The notes beneath the pieces are model-generated. The model made no database searches, had not been told where the DNA came from, and saw only the letters and a program-made list of their open reading frames with translations. The translations under genes were made by a program, and so were the position numbers. 64,000 nt of DNA from Nocardiopsis ganjiahuensis DSM 45031 (GTDB taxonomy: Bacteria > Actinomycetota > Actinomycetes > Streptosporangiales > Streptosporangiaceae). The DNA lies in NCBI RefSeq assembly GCF_000341085.1, contig NZ_ANBA01000015.1, forward strand, positions 1 through 64,000, given 5' to 3'. Below, in pieces: positions 56,934-64,000 of the stretch; position 1 is the first letter of the stretch, and the number at the start of each line of letters is the position of its first letter.

Positions 56934-58040
56934 GTGAAATCCCCCGAACCCTCCGCCCCCGTGCCCCCGGGGCCGGAGACCTCCCCCGGCACCACCCCCG
57001 GCCCGGCCTCCGCGCCCGACGGCCCCCGAACCCGAAGCGGGCTGGTCGTCGGCGCGGTCGCCGAGCGGCTCACCGGCGAGGGGGCCCACGTCCTCCTCAG
57101 CTCCAGCGTCGACCACACCCACACCATCTCGGAGGCGGGGAGCGCATCCAGCCCTACGCACTGCGCCAGCGGCGACTTCCTGCACCGGACCCCCGAGCTG
57201 GCCCCGGCCCCGCCCCTGATCAGCGCACCCTCCTGGGACCTGGTCGCCGGTGCCCTGGCCGAGGTCGTGGCGGACGACGGACACGAGGTGGTGGCCGTCC
57301 TCGACAGCCCCATCAGTTCCACCCCCGACATCACCCGGGAGTCCGCCGTCCTGGCCCTGGAGGCGTCGGGGGTCACCGTCCTGCCCGAGATCGAGAGGAT
57401 CCCGCTGTTCCAGCCCCCGGGCGATGAGGAATTCGACCCCGAGGCGGTCGCCGCCGACCTCATGGGGCAGGAGGTGGAGGCCGTCATCGTCACGGACTCG
57501 CTGTTCGGGTTCGACATCACGGCGGAGCTTCTCTCCGCCGGGATGGACCCCGGCGGGGTGTACCTGGAGACCCTGCTCCACGAGCTCATGGAACCGGGCG
57601 CCTTCGAGGAGACGGGCCTGCCCGCCGAGGGTGTCACGGTGGTCGGCCACCCCACGGGCGGCCCCGGGTTCGCCCCCGAGGACGTGGATACCTGGAAGCC
57701 GGTGCCCAGCCACGGCGGGAACGGCGGCGCACTGTACGACTGCGTGCTGACCACCGCCCTGGCCGCCGAGGCCGCGGGCACCGTGGACCCGGCCGAGATC
57801 GCCGCGCACATGCCCGGCGTCACCAGCGGGGAGACCGCCTGCACCGGCTACGCGCCCTGTGTCTCCCTGCTGCGCGAGGGCGGGACGATCTCCTACGTCG
57901 GGCCCCGGGGGCCCTTCACGTGGAACGAGGAGGGGATGCTGGTCGACGCGACCCTGAACGTGCTCCGGCTCGGCGCCGACGGCACACCCGGCGAAGCCGA
58001 GTCCCGTGCCTTCGAATTCCTCCCGGCAGCGGGACGGTAA
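56934..58040 (+). CDS. degenerate ABC branched-chain amino-acid-type binding protein, lacking signal peptide
   Basis: A 368-residue protein related to the periplasmic LivK/Peripla_BP_6 fold: VGAVAERLTGEGAHVLLSSS, FLHRTPELAPAPPLISAPSW, EAVIVTDSLFGFDITAELLS and the late VSYVGPRGPFTWNEEG-like segment ISYVGPRGPFTWNEEGMLVD. The normal first 80-100 residues (lipobox and first beta strands) are missing; instead there is a Pro/Ser-rich lead VKSPEPSAPVPPGPETSPG. Without a signal sequence it would be cytoplasmic and probably non-functional for transport. No permease or ATPase of that type is nearby. The GTG at 56934 has a GAGGAGAA site, so it may still be translated. Confidence 0.7.
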   Translation: MKSPEPSAPVPPGPETSPGTTPGPASAPDGPRTRSGLVVGAVAERLTGEGAHVLLSSSVDHTHTISEAGSASSPTHCASGDFLHRTPELAPAPPLISAPSWDLVAGALAEVVADDGHEVVAVLDSPISSTPDITRESAVLALEASGVTVLPEIERIPLFQPPGDEEFDPEAVAADLMGQEVEAVIVTDSLFGFDITAELLSAGMDPGGVYLETLLHELMEPGAFEETGLPAEGVTVVGHPTGGPGFAPEDVDTWKPVPSHGGNGGALYDCVLTTALAAEAAGTVDPAEIAAHMPGVTSGETACTGYAPCVSLLREGGTISYVGPRGPFTWNEEGMLVDATLNVLRLGADGTPGEAESRAFEFLPAAGR

Positions 58041-58107
58041 TCGGATCTTGGTGGTTTCCCGGGGGTGAGCAGGCGATTCTTAGGTCCCGCTTACCCGGAC
58101 CCGCAGG

Positions 58108-58113
58108 TACGTT
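58108..58113 (+). promoter_or_regulatory. -10-like hexamer for the membrane protein gene at 58120
   Basis: TACGTT ends 6 nt before GTG 58120, with no ribosome site, paralleling the promoter of the paralog at 51352. Confidence 0.5.
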
Positions 58114-58119
58114 GGCCGC

Positions 58120-58695
58120 GTGAGTACCGCACCGGAAGACAACACCAGGCCCGAGAACATCAACAGACCCACCGAGGGCTCCCCGCAGCCCAAGTTCGAG
58201 CCGGGGGTCGCCACGGAGCCTCCCGTCACGCCGGAGGACCCGGGTGCCGCGGCGGGCGGCCCCGGCGGTGAGGAACTCGACCACGGGTACGACCACGAGT
58301 TCGAGGCCGCCCCGGTCGAACCCCGGCCGGGCGGCGCGTTCTCCTCGGAGACGCTGAGCATCATCAGTGTGGCGTTCCTCGCCGTGACCGTCCTCTCCGG
58401 CCAGCTGCTGGAGATCCTGACCAGCATGATCCTGGTCGGCGGGCAGGCCATCGACCCGAACCAGATCCGCCAGATCGAGATGCAGATCTGGACGGGCGGC
58501 GCGGTGGCCCTGCTCACCGTGCTCGCCGCGACCCTGGCGCTCGCCCTGCTCAACAGGGGCACCCGCAACTGGGCGCGGTGGACCGCCACCGCGACGGCGG
58601 TCGTGGGCTTCCTGTTCGTCCTGGCGGCCGCCACCGCGTTCCTGCTGATCCCGGACGCCGCTCCGCAGCAGATGATGCCGCCCGTCATGGAGTAG
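58120..58695 (+). CDS. small membrane protein, paralog of 51352
   Basis: A 191-residue protein with a 70-residue acidic, Pro-rich cytoplasmic lead (VSTAPEDNTRPENINRP) and three hydrophobic helices: LSIISVAFLAVTVLSGQLLEI, WTGGAVALLTVLAATLALALL and TATAVVGFLFVLAAATAFLL. It ends PQQMMPPVME. The spacing of the helices and the ETLSI/RNWAR elements match the paralog at 51352, the only other copy in the window. It stands between the LivK-like gene and a 30-bp palindromic terminator. No function is known. Confidence 0.75.
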   Translation: MSTAPEDNTRPENINRPTEGSPQPKFEPGVATEPPVTPEDPGAAAGGPGGEELDHGYDHEFEAAPVEPRPGGAFSSETLSIISVAFLAVTVLSGQLLEILTSMILVGGQAIDPNQIRQIEMQIWTGGAVALLTVLAATLALALLNRGTRNWARWTATATAVVGFLFVLAAATAFLLIPDAAPQQMMPPVME

Positions 58696-58716
58696 TACGG
58701 CTTTCGAGGATGCGCG

Positions 58717-58746
58717 GGAGGGGCCGGCACCGGTGCCGGCCCCTCC
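58717..58746. terminator. 30-bp perfect palindrome between convergent genes
   Basis: GGAGGGGCCGGCACC (58717-58731) and GGTGCCGGCCCCTCC (58732-58746) are complete inverted complements with no spacer. It lies 21 bp after the membrane-protein stop and before the convergent deoA stop, and is likely a bidirectional terminator. Confidence 0.8.
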
Positions 58747-58826
58747 GCTCGTGTGTGCCCGGCGCAGGAGGACCCCACGGGAACCCGCGTCCCGGGGTTC
58801 AGGAGACCGAGCTCAGAAGATCGGTC

Positions 58827-60116
58827 TCAGGAGATGCGGTCGATGAGCAGCGGGTCGGCTTTCCGGACCGCCGCGTCCTCGATGTCGAAGGACCCTTCCA
58901 GGGCCTCGGCGGCGCGGTCGAAGCGCTCGGGCTCGTCGGCGTGCAGGGTGAACAGCGGCTCACCCGTCCTGACCTCCTCGCCCGGCTTGGCGTGCAGGGT
59001 GACCCCGGCGCCGAAGGACACCGCGTCCTCCTTGCGGGCACGGCCCGCGCCCAGGCGCCAGGCGGCCAGGCCCACCTGGTAGGCGTCCAGCCTGGTCAGC
59101 ACACCGTCGGCGGGCGCGAGCACCACGCGGTGCTCGGCCGCCTCGGGCAGGGGCGCGTCCGGGTCGCCGCCCTGGGCGCGGACGAGGTCCTTCCAGGCCT
59201 CCAGGGCGCTGCCGTCGCGCAGGGCCTCCGCGGGGTCCTTCACGCCGTTCTCGCCGGGGGTCAGCCCGGTCGCCAGCAGCATCTCGCGGGCCAGGGCCAC
59301 GGTGAGCTCCACGACGTCGGCGGGGCCGCCGCCGGAGAGCACCTCCACGGCCTCGGCGACCTCCAGCGCGTTGCCGACCTGGCGACCCAGGGGCGTGGCC
59401 ATGTCGGTGAGCAGGGCGACCGTGCGCACGCCGTGGTCGTTGCCGATGTCCACCATGGTGCGGGCCAGTTCGCGGGCGGAGTCGGCGTCCTTCATGAACG
59501 CGCCCGAGCCCACCTTGACGTCGAGGACCAGGGCGGCGGTGCCCTCCGCGAGCTTCTTGCTCATGATGGAGGCGGCGATGAGCGGGATGGACTCCACGGT
59601 GCCGGTGACGTCGCGGAGCGCGTAGAGCTTGCGGTCGGCCGGGGCCAGCCCGGTCCCGGCCGCGCAGATCACGCCGCCGGTCTCGGTGATGACCTTCCGC
59701 ATCTCCTCGGTGGACAGCGACGCGCGCCAGCCGGGGATCGACTCCAGCTTGTCGAGGGTGCCGCCGGTGTGGCCGAGCCCGCGCCCGGACAGCTGCGGGA
59801 CGGCCGCGCCGCAGGCGGCGACGGTGGGCGTGAGCGGCAGGGTGATCTTGTCGCCGACCCCGCCCGTGGAGTGCTTGTCGGTGGTGGGACGGGCCAGGTC
59901 GGAGAAGTCCAGACGGTCGCCGGAGGAGAGCATCGCCTCGGTCCAGCGGCTCACCTCGGCGCGGTCCATGCCGCGCAGGAAGATCGCCATCGCCAGCGCC
60001 GCCATCTGCTCCTCGGCCACCTCACCACGGGTGTAGGCCCCGATCACCCAGTCGATCTGCTCCGGGGAGAGCGTTCCCCCGTCGCGCTTGGCTCGGATGA
60101 TCTCGATGACGTCCAT
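58827..60116 (-). CDS. deoA: thymidine/pyrimidine-nucleoside phosphorylase
   Basis: A 429-residue enzyme that splits thymidine or uridine with phosphate into base and sugar-1-phosphate. The phosphate and nucleoside motifs are present: TDKHSTGGVGDKITLPLTPT near residues 80-100 (with the family SGRGLGHTGGTLDKLES following), VGSGAFMKD and LVLDVKVG. The C-terminal domain (AWRLGAGRARKEDAVSFGAG) is complete. The ATG at 60116 has GGAAGGAA upstream. It is the last gene of the nucleoside operon within the window, separated from cdd by an intrinsic-terminator hairpin, so it may be expressed at a lower level than the upstream genes. Confidence 0.96.
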   Translation of the reverse strand: MDVIEIIRAKRDGGTLSPEQIDWVIGAYTRGEVAEEQMAALAMAIFLRGMDRAEVSRWTEAMLSSGDRLDFSDLARPTTDKHSTGGVGDKITLPLTPTVAACGAAVPQLSGRGLGHTGGTLDKLESIPGWRASLSTEEMRKVITETGGVICAAGTGLAPADRKLYALRDVTGTVESIPLIAASIMSKKLAEGTAALVLDVKVGSGAFMKDADSARELARTMVDIGNDHGVRTVALLTDMATPLGRQVGNALEVAEAVEVLSGGGPADVVELTVALAREMLLATGLTPGENGVKDPAEALRDGSALEAWKDLVRAQGGDPDAPLPEAAEHRVVLAPADGVLTRLDAYQVGLAAWRLGAGRARKEDAVSFGAGVTLHAKPGEEVRTGEPLFTLHADEPERFDRAAEALEGSFDIEDAAVRKADPLLIDRIS

Positions 60117-60151
60117 GTCATGTTCCTTCCGTGGTGAGAAGCGGTGGAAAA

Positions 60152-60194
60152 GGCGTCTCCCCGGCCGCCGTGGCTCGGCGACCGGGGAGACGCC
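60152..60194 (-). terminator. intra-operon terminator between cdd and deoA
   Basis: On the minus strand GGCGTCTCCCCGG pairs over 13 bp with CCGGGGAGACGCC and is followed by TTTTCC, a classic intrinsic terminator shape. It lies 7 bp after the cdd stop and 36 bp before the deoA ATG. Confidence 0.8.
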
Positions 60195-60201
60195 CGGCGG
60201 G

Positions 60202-60615
60202 TCAGGCCAGGTTGTGCGGCCCGAAGGCCTGCGGCAGCACACGCTCCATGGGCCAGACGCCCTCGGGTGTGTCCACCAGCAGCTCCGGTCCGCCGTGTTC
60301 GTACAGCAGCTGGCGGCAGCGCCCGCACGGCATCAGGGTCTCACCCCGGCCGTCCACGCAGGCGAAGGCGACCAGGCGCCCGCCTCCGGTGGCGTGCAAC
60401 GCGCTGACCAGGCCGCACTCGGCGCACAGGCCCACGCCGTAGGAGGCGTTCTCCACGTTGCAGCCGCTCACGGTCCGGCCGTCGTCGACCAGCGCCGCCG
60501 CACCCACCGGGTAGTTCGAGTAGGGCGCGTAGGCGTTGGCCATGGCCTCCCGGGCCGCCGCCCGCAGGGCCTGCCAGTCCACCGCGGCGGTGTCGTTCCC
60601 AGCGTGTCCGGTCAT
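60202..60615 (-). CDS. cdd: cytidine deaminase
   Basis: A 137-residue zinc enzyme converting cytidine and deoxycytidine to uridine forms. The motifs are SNYPVGAAALVDDGRTVSGC (substrate-binding), CNVENASY, the catalytic CAE in VGLCAECGLV and the zinc cysteines in LMPCGRCRQLL. The size matches the tetrameric short form. The ATG at 60615 overlaps the upstream permease stop by four bases (ATGA), with GGAGGGCGAG before it. Encoded with nucleoside permeases and deoA, it feeds imported pyrimidine nucleosides into salvage or catabolism. Confidence 0.96.
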   Translation of the reverse strand: MTGHAGNDTAAVDWQALRAAAREAMANAYAPYSNYPVGAAALVDDGRTVSGCNVENASYGVGLCAECGLVSALHATGGGRLVAFACVDGRGETLMPCGRCRQLLYEHGGPELLVDTPEGVWPMERVLPQAFGPHNLA

Positions 60616-62204
60616 GATCTGCTCGCCCTCCACTGCTTACCGATCGCGGCCGGCGGCCGCAGGCTCTGCGAGGCCAGCGAGAGCACCAGCAGGGTGGCGA
60701 TGTGCGGGCTGTACGTGGCCAGCTCGCGTGGCAGCGAGTCGGTGCCGAAGTACCAGAACAGCAGCAGCGATGCCGCGCCGACGGCCAGGGCCGCCAGGGC
60801 CGTGGCCCGTTTCTTGGTCTTCCACATCGCGGCGAGAGCAGCCGCGGCACCGAGCAGGGTCAGCACGACGAAGGCGGTGGTCATGGACGCGCCGCCGCCG
60901 GCGAAGGAGCTCACCCAGTAGGCCAGGGCGCCGGCCGTCAGCAGCCCGACGGAGACCAGTGCGAGCGGGGGCGTGCCCTTCTCGCGGGTGCTCCAGAGGG
61001 CCAGGACCAGGCCGACCAGCAGCAGGAGCGCCGAGACCGGGTAGAGCGCCCCGGACAGGGAGGCCAGCGGACCGGCCGCGGTGAACGCGTACAGCAGCGC
61101 GCCGAGGACGGCGGCCACCGAGCCGATCCGGCCGAGCAGGGCCGCGCGCGTGCTCCACAGCGTCCAGGCCAGCAGGGCCGCCACGAACAGCAGGAGCATC
61201 GCGTGGATGGCCTCGCCGCCGCCGCGCAGCTGGAGGGCGTCGGTGTAACCGAACAGCCCGGCGCCCATGGCCAGACCGCCGGGGCGCCAGTTGCCGAAGA
61301 TCATCGCGGCCAGACCGATGTAGCCGCGGCCGCCGGTCTGCCCCTCCTGGTAGATGTTCGAGGCCACCATGGCCAGGAACGCGCCGCCCATACCGGCCAG
61401 ACCGCCGGAGACGACGACCGCGATGTACTTGAGGCGGTAGACGGCCACACCGAGCGACTCGGAGGCGTCGGGGTTCTCACCGACCGACCGCAGCCGCAGG
61501 CCGAAGGTGGTCTTCCACAGCACCAGGTAGGTGAGCGGGACCATCAGGAGCGCGACGAGGGTGAACGCCGACATCCGGGTGGTCAGGCCGATCACCATGT
61601 TCGCCAGGTCGCTGACCAGGAACAGGCCGCTGGCCGCCACGGGTCGCAGCAGGTCCGGGACGACCGGCAGGTTGAGTGTCGGGAAGCCCGGTGTGGTCGG
61701 TGACTGCGCGGCTCCGGCGCCGGGGATGTCCGCGTACACCAGGATCGACAGGTAGCGCATCGCGCCGAGCATGAGGATGTTGATCGCCACACCGGACACG
61801 ATGTGGTCCACCGCGAAGGTCACCGTGGCGACCGCGTGCAGCAGACCGCCGGCCATACCGGCGAGGACGCCGGCGATCAGGCCGATCCACGGGTCGCCGG
61901 TGCTCCAGGCGAAGTAGGCACCGAACCAGGTGCCCAGGATCATCATGCCCTCGAGGCCGATGTTGATGATGCCCGCCCGCTCGGCCCACAGACCGCCGAG
62001 GGCGGCCAGGCCGATGGGTACGGCGAAGGTGAGCGTGGTGCGGACGGTGCCCGAGTCGGTGAGCATGTCCTGGCCGGTGATGACGCGGAGGCCGGCCAGG
62101 GAGACGAGCACCGCGGCGAACAGGGTGAGGAAGCGCCAGCGCGACCATCCCCTGGGCCGTGACCGCGGCTTCACCGCTTCCTTGATGTTCAGTTCCTGGC
62201 TCAC
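60612..62204 (-). CDS. nucleoside ABC transporter permease, subunit 2
   Basis: A 530-residue BPD_transp_2 family permease. Core family text is WAERAGIINIGLEGMMILGT, GVAINILMLGAMRYLS, LRLRSVGENPDASESLGVAV (the EAA-like loop) and GRGYIGLAAMIFGNWRPGGL. It is about 200 residues longer than NupQ-type permeases; the extra C-terminal part holds five to six additional hydrophobic helices, with a final tail SQSLRPPAAIGKQWRASRS. The GTG at 62204 overlaps the first permease stop by four bases. It is the partner of the permease at 62201 in a BmpA-type nucleoside importer. Confidence 0.92.
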   Translation of the reverse strand: MSQELNIKEAVKPRSRPRGWSRWRFLTLFAAVLVSLAGLRVITGQDMLTDSGTVRTTLTFAVPIGLAALGGLWAERAGIINIGLEGMMILGTWFGAYFAWSTGDPWIGLIAGVLAGMAGGLLHAVATVTFAVDHIVSGVAINILMLGAMRYLSILVYADIPGAGAAQSPTTPGFPTLNLPVVPDLLRPVAASGLFLVSDLANMVIGLTTRMSAFTLVALLMVPLTYLVLWKTTFGLRLRSVGENPDASESLGVAVYRLKYIAVVVSGGLAGMGGAFLAMVASNIYQEGQTGGRGYIGLAAMIFGNWRPGGLAMGAGLFGYTDALQLRGGGEAIHAMLLLFVAALLAWTLWSTRAALLGRIGSVAAVLGALLYAFTAAGPLASLSGALYPVSALLLLVGLVLALWSTREKGTPPLALVSVGLLTAGALAYWVSSFAGGGASMTTAFVVLTLLGAAAALAAMWKTKKRATALAALAVGAASLLLFWYFGTDSLPRELATYSPHIATLLVLSLASQSLRPPAAIGKQWRASRS

Positions 62205-63679
62205 TGTGCCTCCCCGCTGGACTCGACGGTCCTGCCGAGCTGCTTGCCGATCTGCTGCTGCTGGTAGCGACGGCCCCAACGGTGCACGACCTCGTAGACC
62301 ACGACGACCGTGAGGACGATGGTGGCCTGCGCGATGACCGCGATCTCCTGCGGGATGCCGTCGAAGGGCAGGATGCCCGCCGCCTGGTCCAGGAAGGCCC
62401 ACAGCAGCGCGGCGAAGACGATGCCCACCGGGTGGTTGCGGCCCAGCAGGGCGATGGCGATACCGATGAAGCCGATACCCGCCGGGAAGTCCAGCGCGTA
62501 GTAGTGCGAGTGGCCGAGCAGCTGGGGCAGGCCCACCAGCCCGGCGATCATGCCCGAGAAGAGCATGGACAGGAAGACCATCTTCTTGACGTTCACGCCG
62601 CTGGCCTCGGCCGCGGTCTGCGACTGGCCGGTGGCCCGCAGCTCGAAACCGAAGCGGGTGCGGTTGAGCATCATCCAGTAGAGGACACCGACCGCGGCGG
62701 CCAGGAAGACGAGGCCGTAGATCTCCCGCTGCGAGCCGAGGAAGCCCGCGGGGATGCCCGGCACCCACGCCGACTCGGGCATGGGCGGCGTGCCGATGTT
62801 GTTGGTGCTGATCTCCACCGCGAGGCGGTCGGTGCTCAGCAGGTAGGCGGTGATGCCGGTGGCGATCGCGTTGAGCATGATCGTGGAGATCACCTCGGAC
62901 ACCCCGCGCGCCACCTTGAGGTAACCGGCGATGCCGGCCCACACACCGCCGACCACGATGGCAGTGGCGATGATGACGATCTGGCTGATCACCGGCGGCA
63001 GCACGAGGTAACCGCCCACGGCCGCGGCCAGCAGCGCCGCGAGCCGGTACTGGCCGTCCACGCCGATGTTGAACAGCTTCATCTTGAAGCCGATCGCCAC
63101 GGCCACGGCGGCCAGGTAGTACGTGATGCTGCTGTTGATGATCTGGACCATGCTGTCCGGCCGGGTGCCGAACTCGGCCATCCGCCCGAAGGTCTGGAAC
63201 GGTGCGATACCGCTGAAGTACAGCACGGCGGCGGTGACGGCGATCGCGATCACGCCGGCGGACAGGACCGCGGCGAAGGACAGCGCCATCATCGCGGCCA
63301 GGCGGTGGAACAGCACGAACGCCAGGGCCGAGCCGACCAGCGCGCCGAGAGCCGCCGCGACGGGTTCGATCAGCTGGAGGTCCAGTACCCAGGCGGAGAC
63401 CAGGCCGCCCGCCACCGCCAGGATGAACGACATCGGGAGGACGAGGACGTTGTGGAGGGGCGTGCCCTCCTCCTTGGTCCCGTCGGCCCCGATCCGGCGC
63501 TCGTCCGGGGTGATCGGCGCCAGCGCCGCCACGAGGCCGAAGGCCAGCGTGACGCCGATGAGGAGCGCCGCCCACCACAGGAGGAACAGGTCCAGGGCGA
63601 AGGTGGCCGCGACCCCCAGGACCACGGCCAGGAGAAGGACGACGGGTGCCGCGACGGTGCGGCGTCCGGAGTTACTCAT
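62201..63679 (-). CDS. nucleoside ABC transporter permease, subunit 1
   Basis: A 492-residue permease of the same family. The first 150 residues carry extra helices (VVLLLAVVLGVAATFALDLF, ALLIGVTLAFGLVAALAPIT) before the core: FNIGVDGQYRLAALLAAAVG, VSEVISTIMLNAIATGI, FGFELRATGQSQTAAEASGV, GFIGIAIALLGRNHPVGI. NIGVDGQ is the motif of NupP-like components. The ATG at 63679 overlaps the ATPase stop by four bases. The two large permeases with added helices suggest a lineage-specific extended form. Confidence 0.93.
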   Translation of the reverse strand: MSNSGRRTVAAPVVLLLAVVLGVAATFALDLFLLWWAALLIGVTLAFGLVAALAPITPDERRIGADGTKEEGTPLHNVLVLPMSFILAVAGGLVSAWVLDLQLIEPVAAALGALVGSALAFVLFHRLAAMMALSFAAVLSAGVIAIAVTAAVLYFSGIAPFQTFGRMAEFGTRPDSMVQIINSSITYYLAAVAVAIGFKMKLFNIGVDGQYRLAALLAAAVGGYLVLPPVISQIVIIATAIVVGGVWAGIAGYLKVARGVSEVISTIMLNAIATGITAYLLSTDRLAVEISTNNIGTPPMPESAWVPGIPAGFLGSQREIYGLVFLAAAVGVLYWMMLNRTRFGFELRATGQSQTAAEASGVNVKKMVFLSMLFSGMIAGLVGLPQLLGHSHYYALDFPAGIGFIGIAIALLGRNHPVGIVFAALLWAFLDQAAGILPFDGIPQEIAVIAQATIVLTVVVVYEVVHRWGRRYQQQQIGKQLGRTVESSGEAQ

Positions 63680-64000
63680 GCGCCGCCCTCGCTCTCGTTC
63701 CGGTTGGTGCCCTCAGCACCGCTGCCACCTTCTGTCGTGTGCGCGTCCGCGCCGTCCAGCCCGGCGCCGGTCATGGCGGAGCCGAGCTGTTCGGGGGTGA
63801 CGCTGGTCGGGTCGGCCTCCGCGACCAGGCGGCCGCGCAGGATGACGTGGAGTGTGTCGGACATGCCGATGAGCTCGTCGAGGTCGGCGGAGATCAGCAG
63901 GACGGCCAGCCCGGCGGCGCGCGCCTCGCGCAGCTGCTCCCAGATGGCCGACTGCGCGCCCACGTCCACGCCCCGGGTGGGGTGCGCGGCGACCAGAAAG
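63676..64000 (-). CDS. nucleoside ABC transporter ATP-binding protein, C-terminal end (cut by window edge)
   Basis: About 108 codons at the 3' end of an ABC ATPase. Visible text is an FLVAAHPTRGVDVGAQSAIW-type D-loop region (TRGVDVGAQSAIWEQLREAR), the switch LLISADLDELIGMSDTLHVI and a short charged tail. The VDVGA and SADLDEL wording is that of the second ATPase half in the RbsA/NupO type, which has fused nucleotide-binding domains. The first half lies beyond the right edge. It is the most upstream gene seen in the nucleoside operon. Confidence 0.93.
   Translation of the reverse strand, partial: FLVAAHPTRGVDVGAQSAIWEQLREARAAGLAVLLISADLDELIGMSDTLHVILRGRLVAEADPTSVTPEQLGSAMTGAGLDGADAHTTEGGSGAEGTNRNESEGGA

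Overview
The window is about 73% GC by eye, densely coded, and reads as a mesophilic actinobacterium. The gene set (two methionine aminopeptidases, a GlnA2-type glutamine synthetase beside NAD synthetase, F420-dependent enzymes with an NADPH:F420 reductase, an [Fe-S] NsrR of the Streptomyces type, large ATP-binding LuxR regulators, many GTG starts and four-base ATGA/GTGA overlaps) fits Streptosporangiales, most likely Nocardiopsaceae. The genus is inferred from overall impression, not from a database search.

Layout. 1-500: the start of an IS982-type transposase running off the left edge, then a 19-bp tandem repeat. 504-6013: a TetR/DHFR-like divergent pair, nadE, glnA2 and a gamma-carbonic-anhydrase-like protein. 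6159-12696: a rhodanese behind a CsoR/CstR-like operator, then two tandem paralogous LuxR-ATPases. 12770-16189: a nitric-oxide module (hmp, NsrR box, nsrR) and a drug exporter. 16190-18632: a hairpin-rich leader, panB and a two-domain sulfurtransferase. 18686-21812: an ArsR-like regulator plus MFS exporter, opposite an F420-dependent oxidoreductase. 22005-23863: three secreted proteins, the last two paralogous and possibly aerolysin-like. 23999-28167: npdG, a small conserved protein, map, an ART-like/HEAT protein next to a two-repeat CRISPR-like remnant, and a MarR/membrane-protein pair. 28322-33072: three peptidases (M55, M20, S66) and an ion channel. 33357-37477: a second map, an XRE regulator, an acyl-CoA oxidase-like enzyme and a PadR regulator. 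37504-43817: a DrrAB-like exporter and a VOC protein sharing an operator motif, an MFS transporter, an HxlR/dinucleotide-binding pair and two unknown proteins.

43922-51199 is a five-gene minus-strand operon (AtuA-family, carboxyltransferase, biotin carboxylase/BCCP, acyl-CoA dehydrogenase, TetR) for breakdown of a branched or isoprenoid acyl-CoA. 51352-58695 holds two paralogous small membrane proteins bracketing an acyl-CoA ligase, a tripartite tricarboxylate transporter (TctC-TctB-TctA order) and a degenerate LivK-like protein. 58827-64000 is a nucleoside uptake and salvage operon (ABC ATPase, two permeases, cdd, deoA) that continues past the right edge.

Themes. Most regulators lie beside or divergent from their probable targets, and palindromes can be seen at nearly all of them. 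At least eight genes have a -10-like hexamer 6-8 nt before the start codon, as expected for leaderless mRNAs. The least ordinary pieces are the secreted three-gene cluster with an 81-bp identical patch, the ART-like/HEAT gene with its adjoining CRISPR-like remnant, the structured panB leader and the signal-less LivK-like gene.
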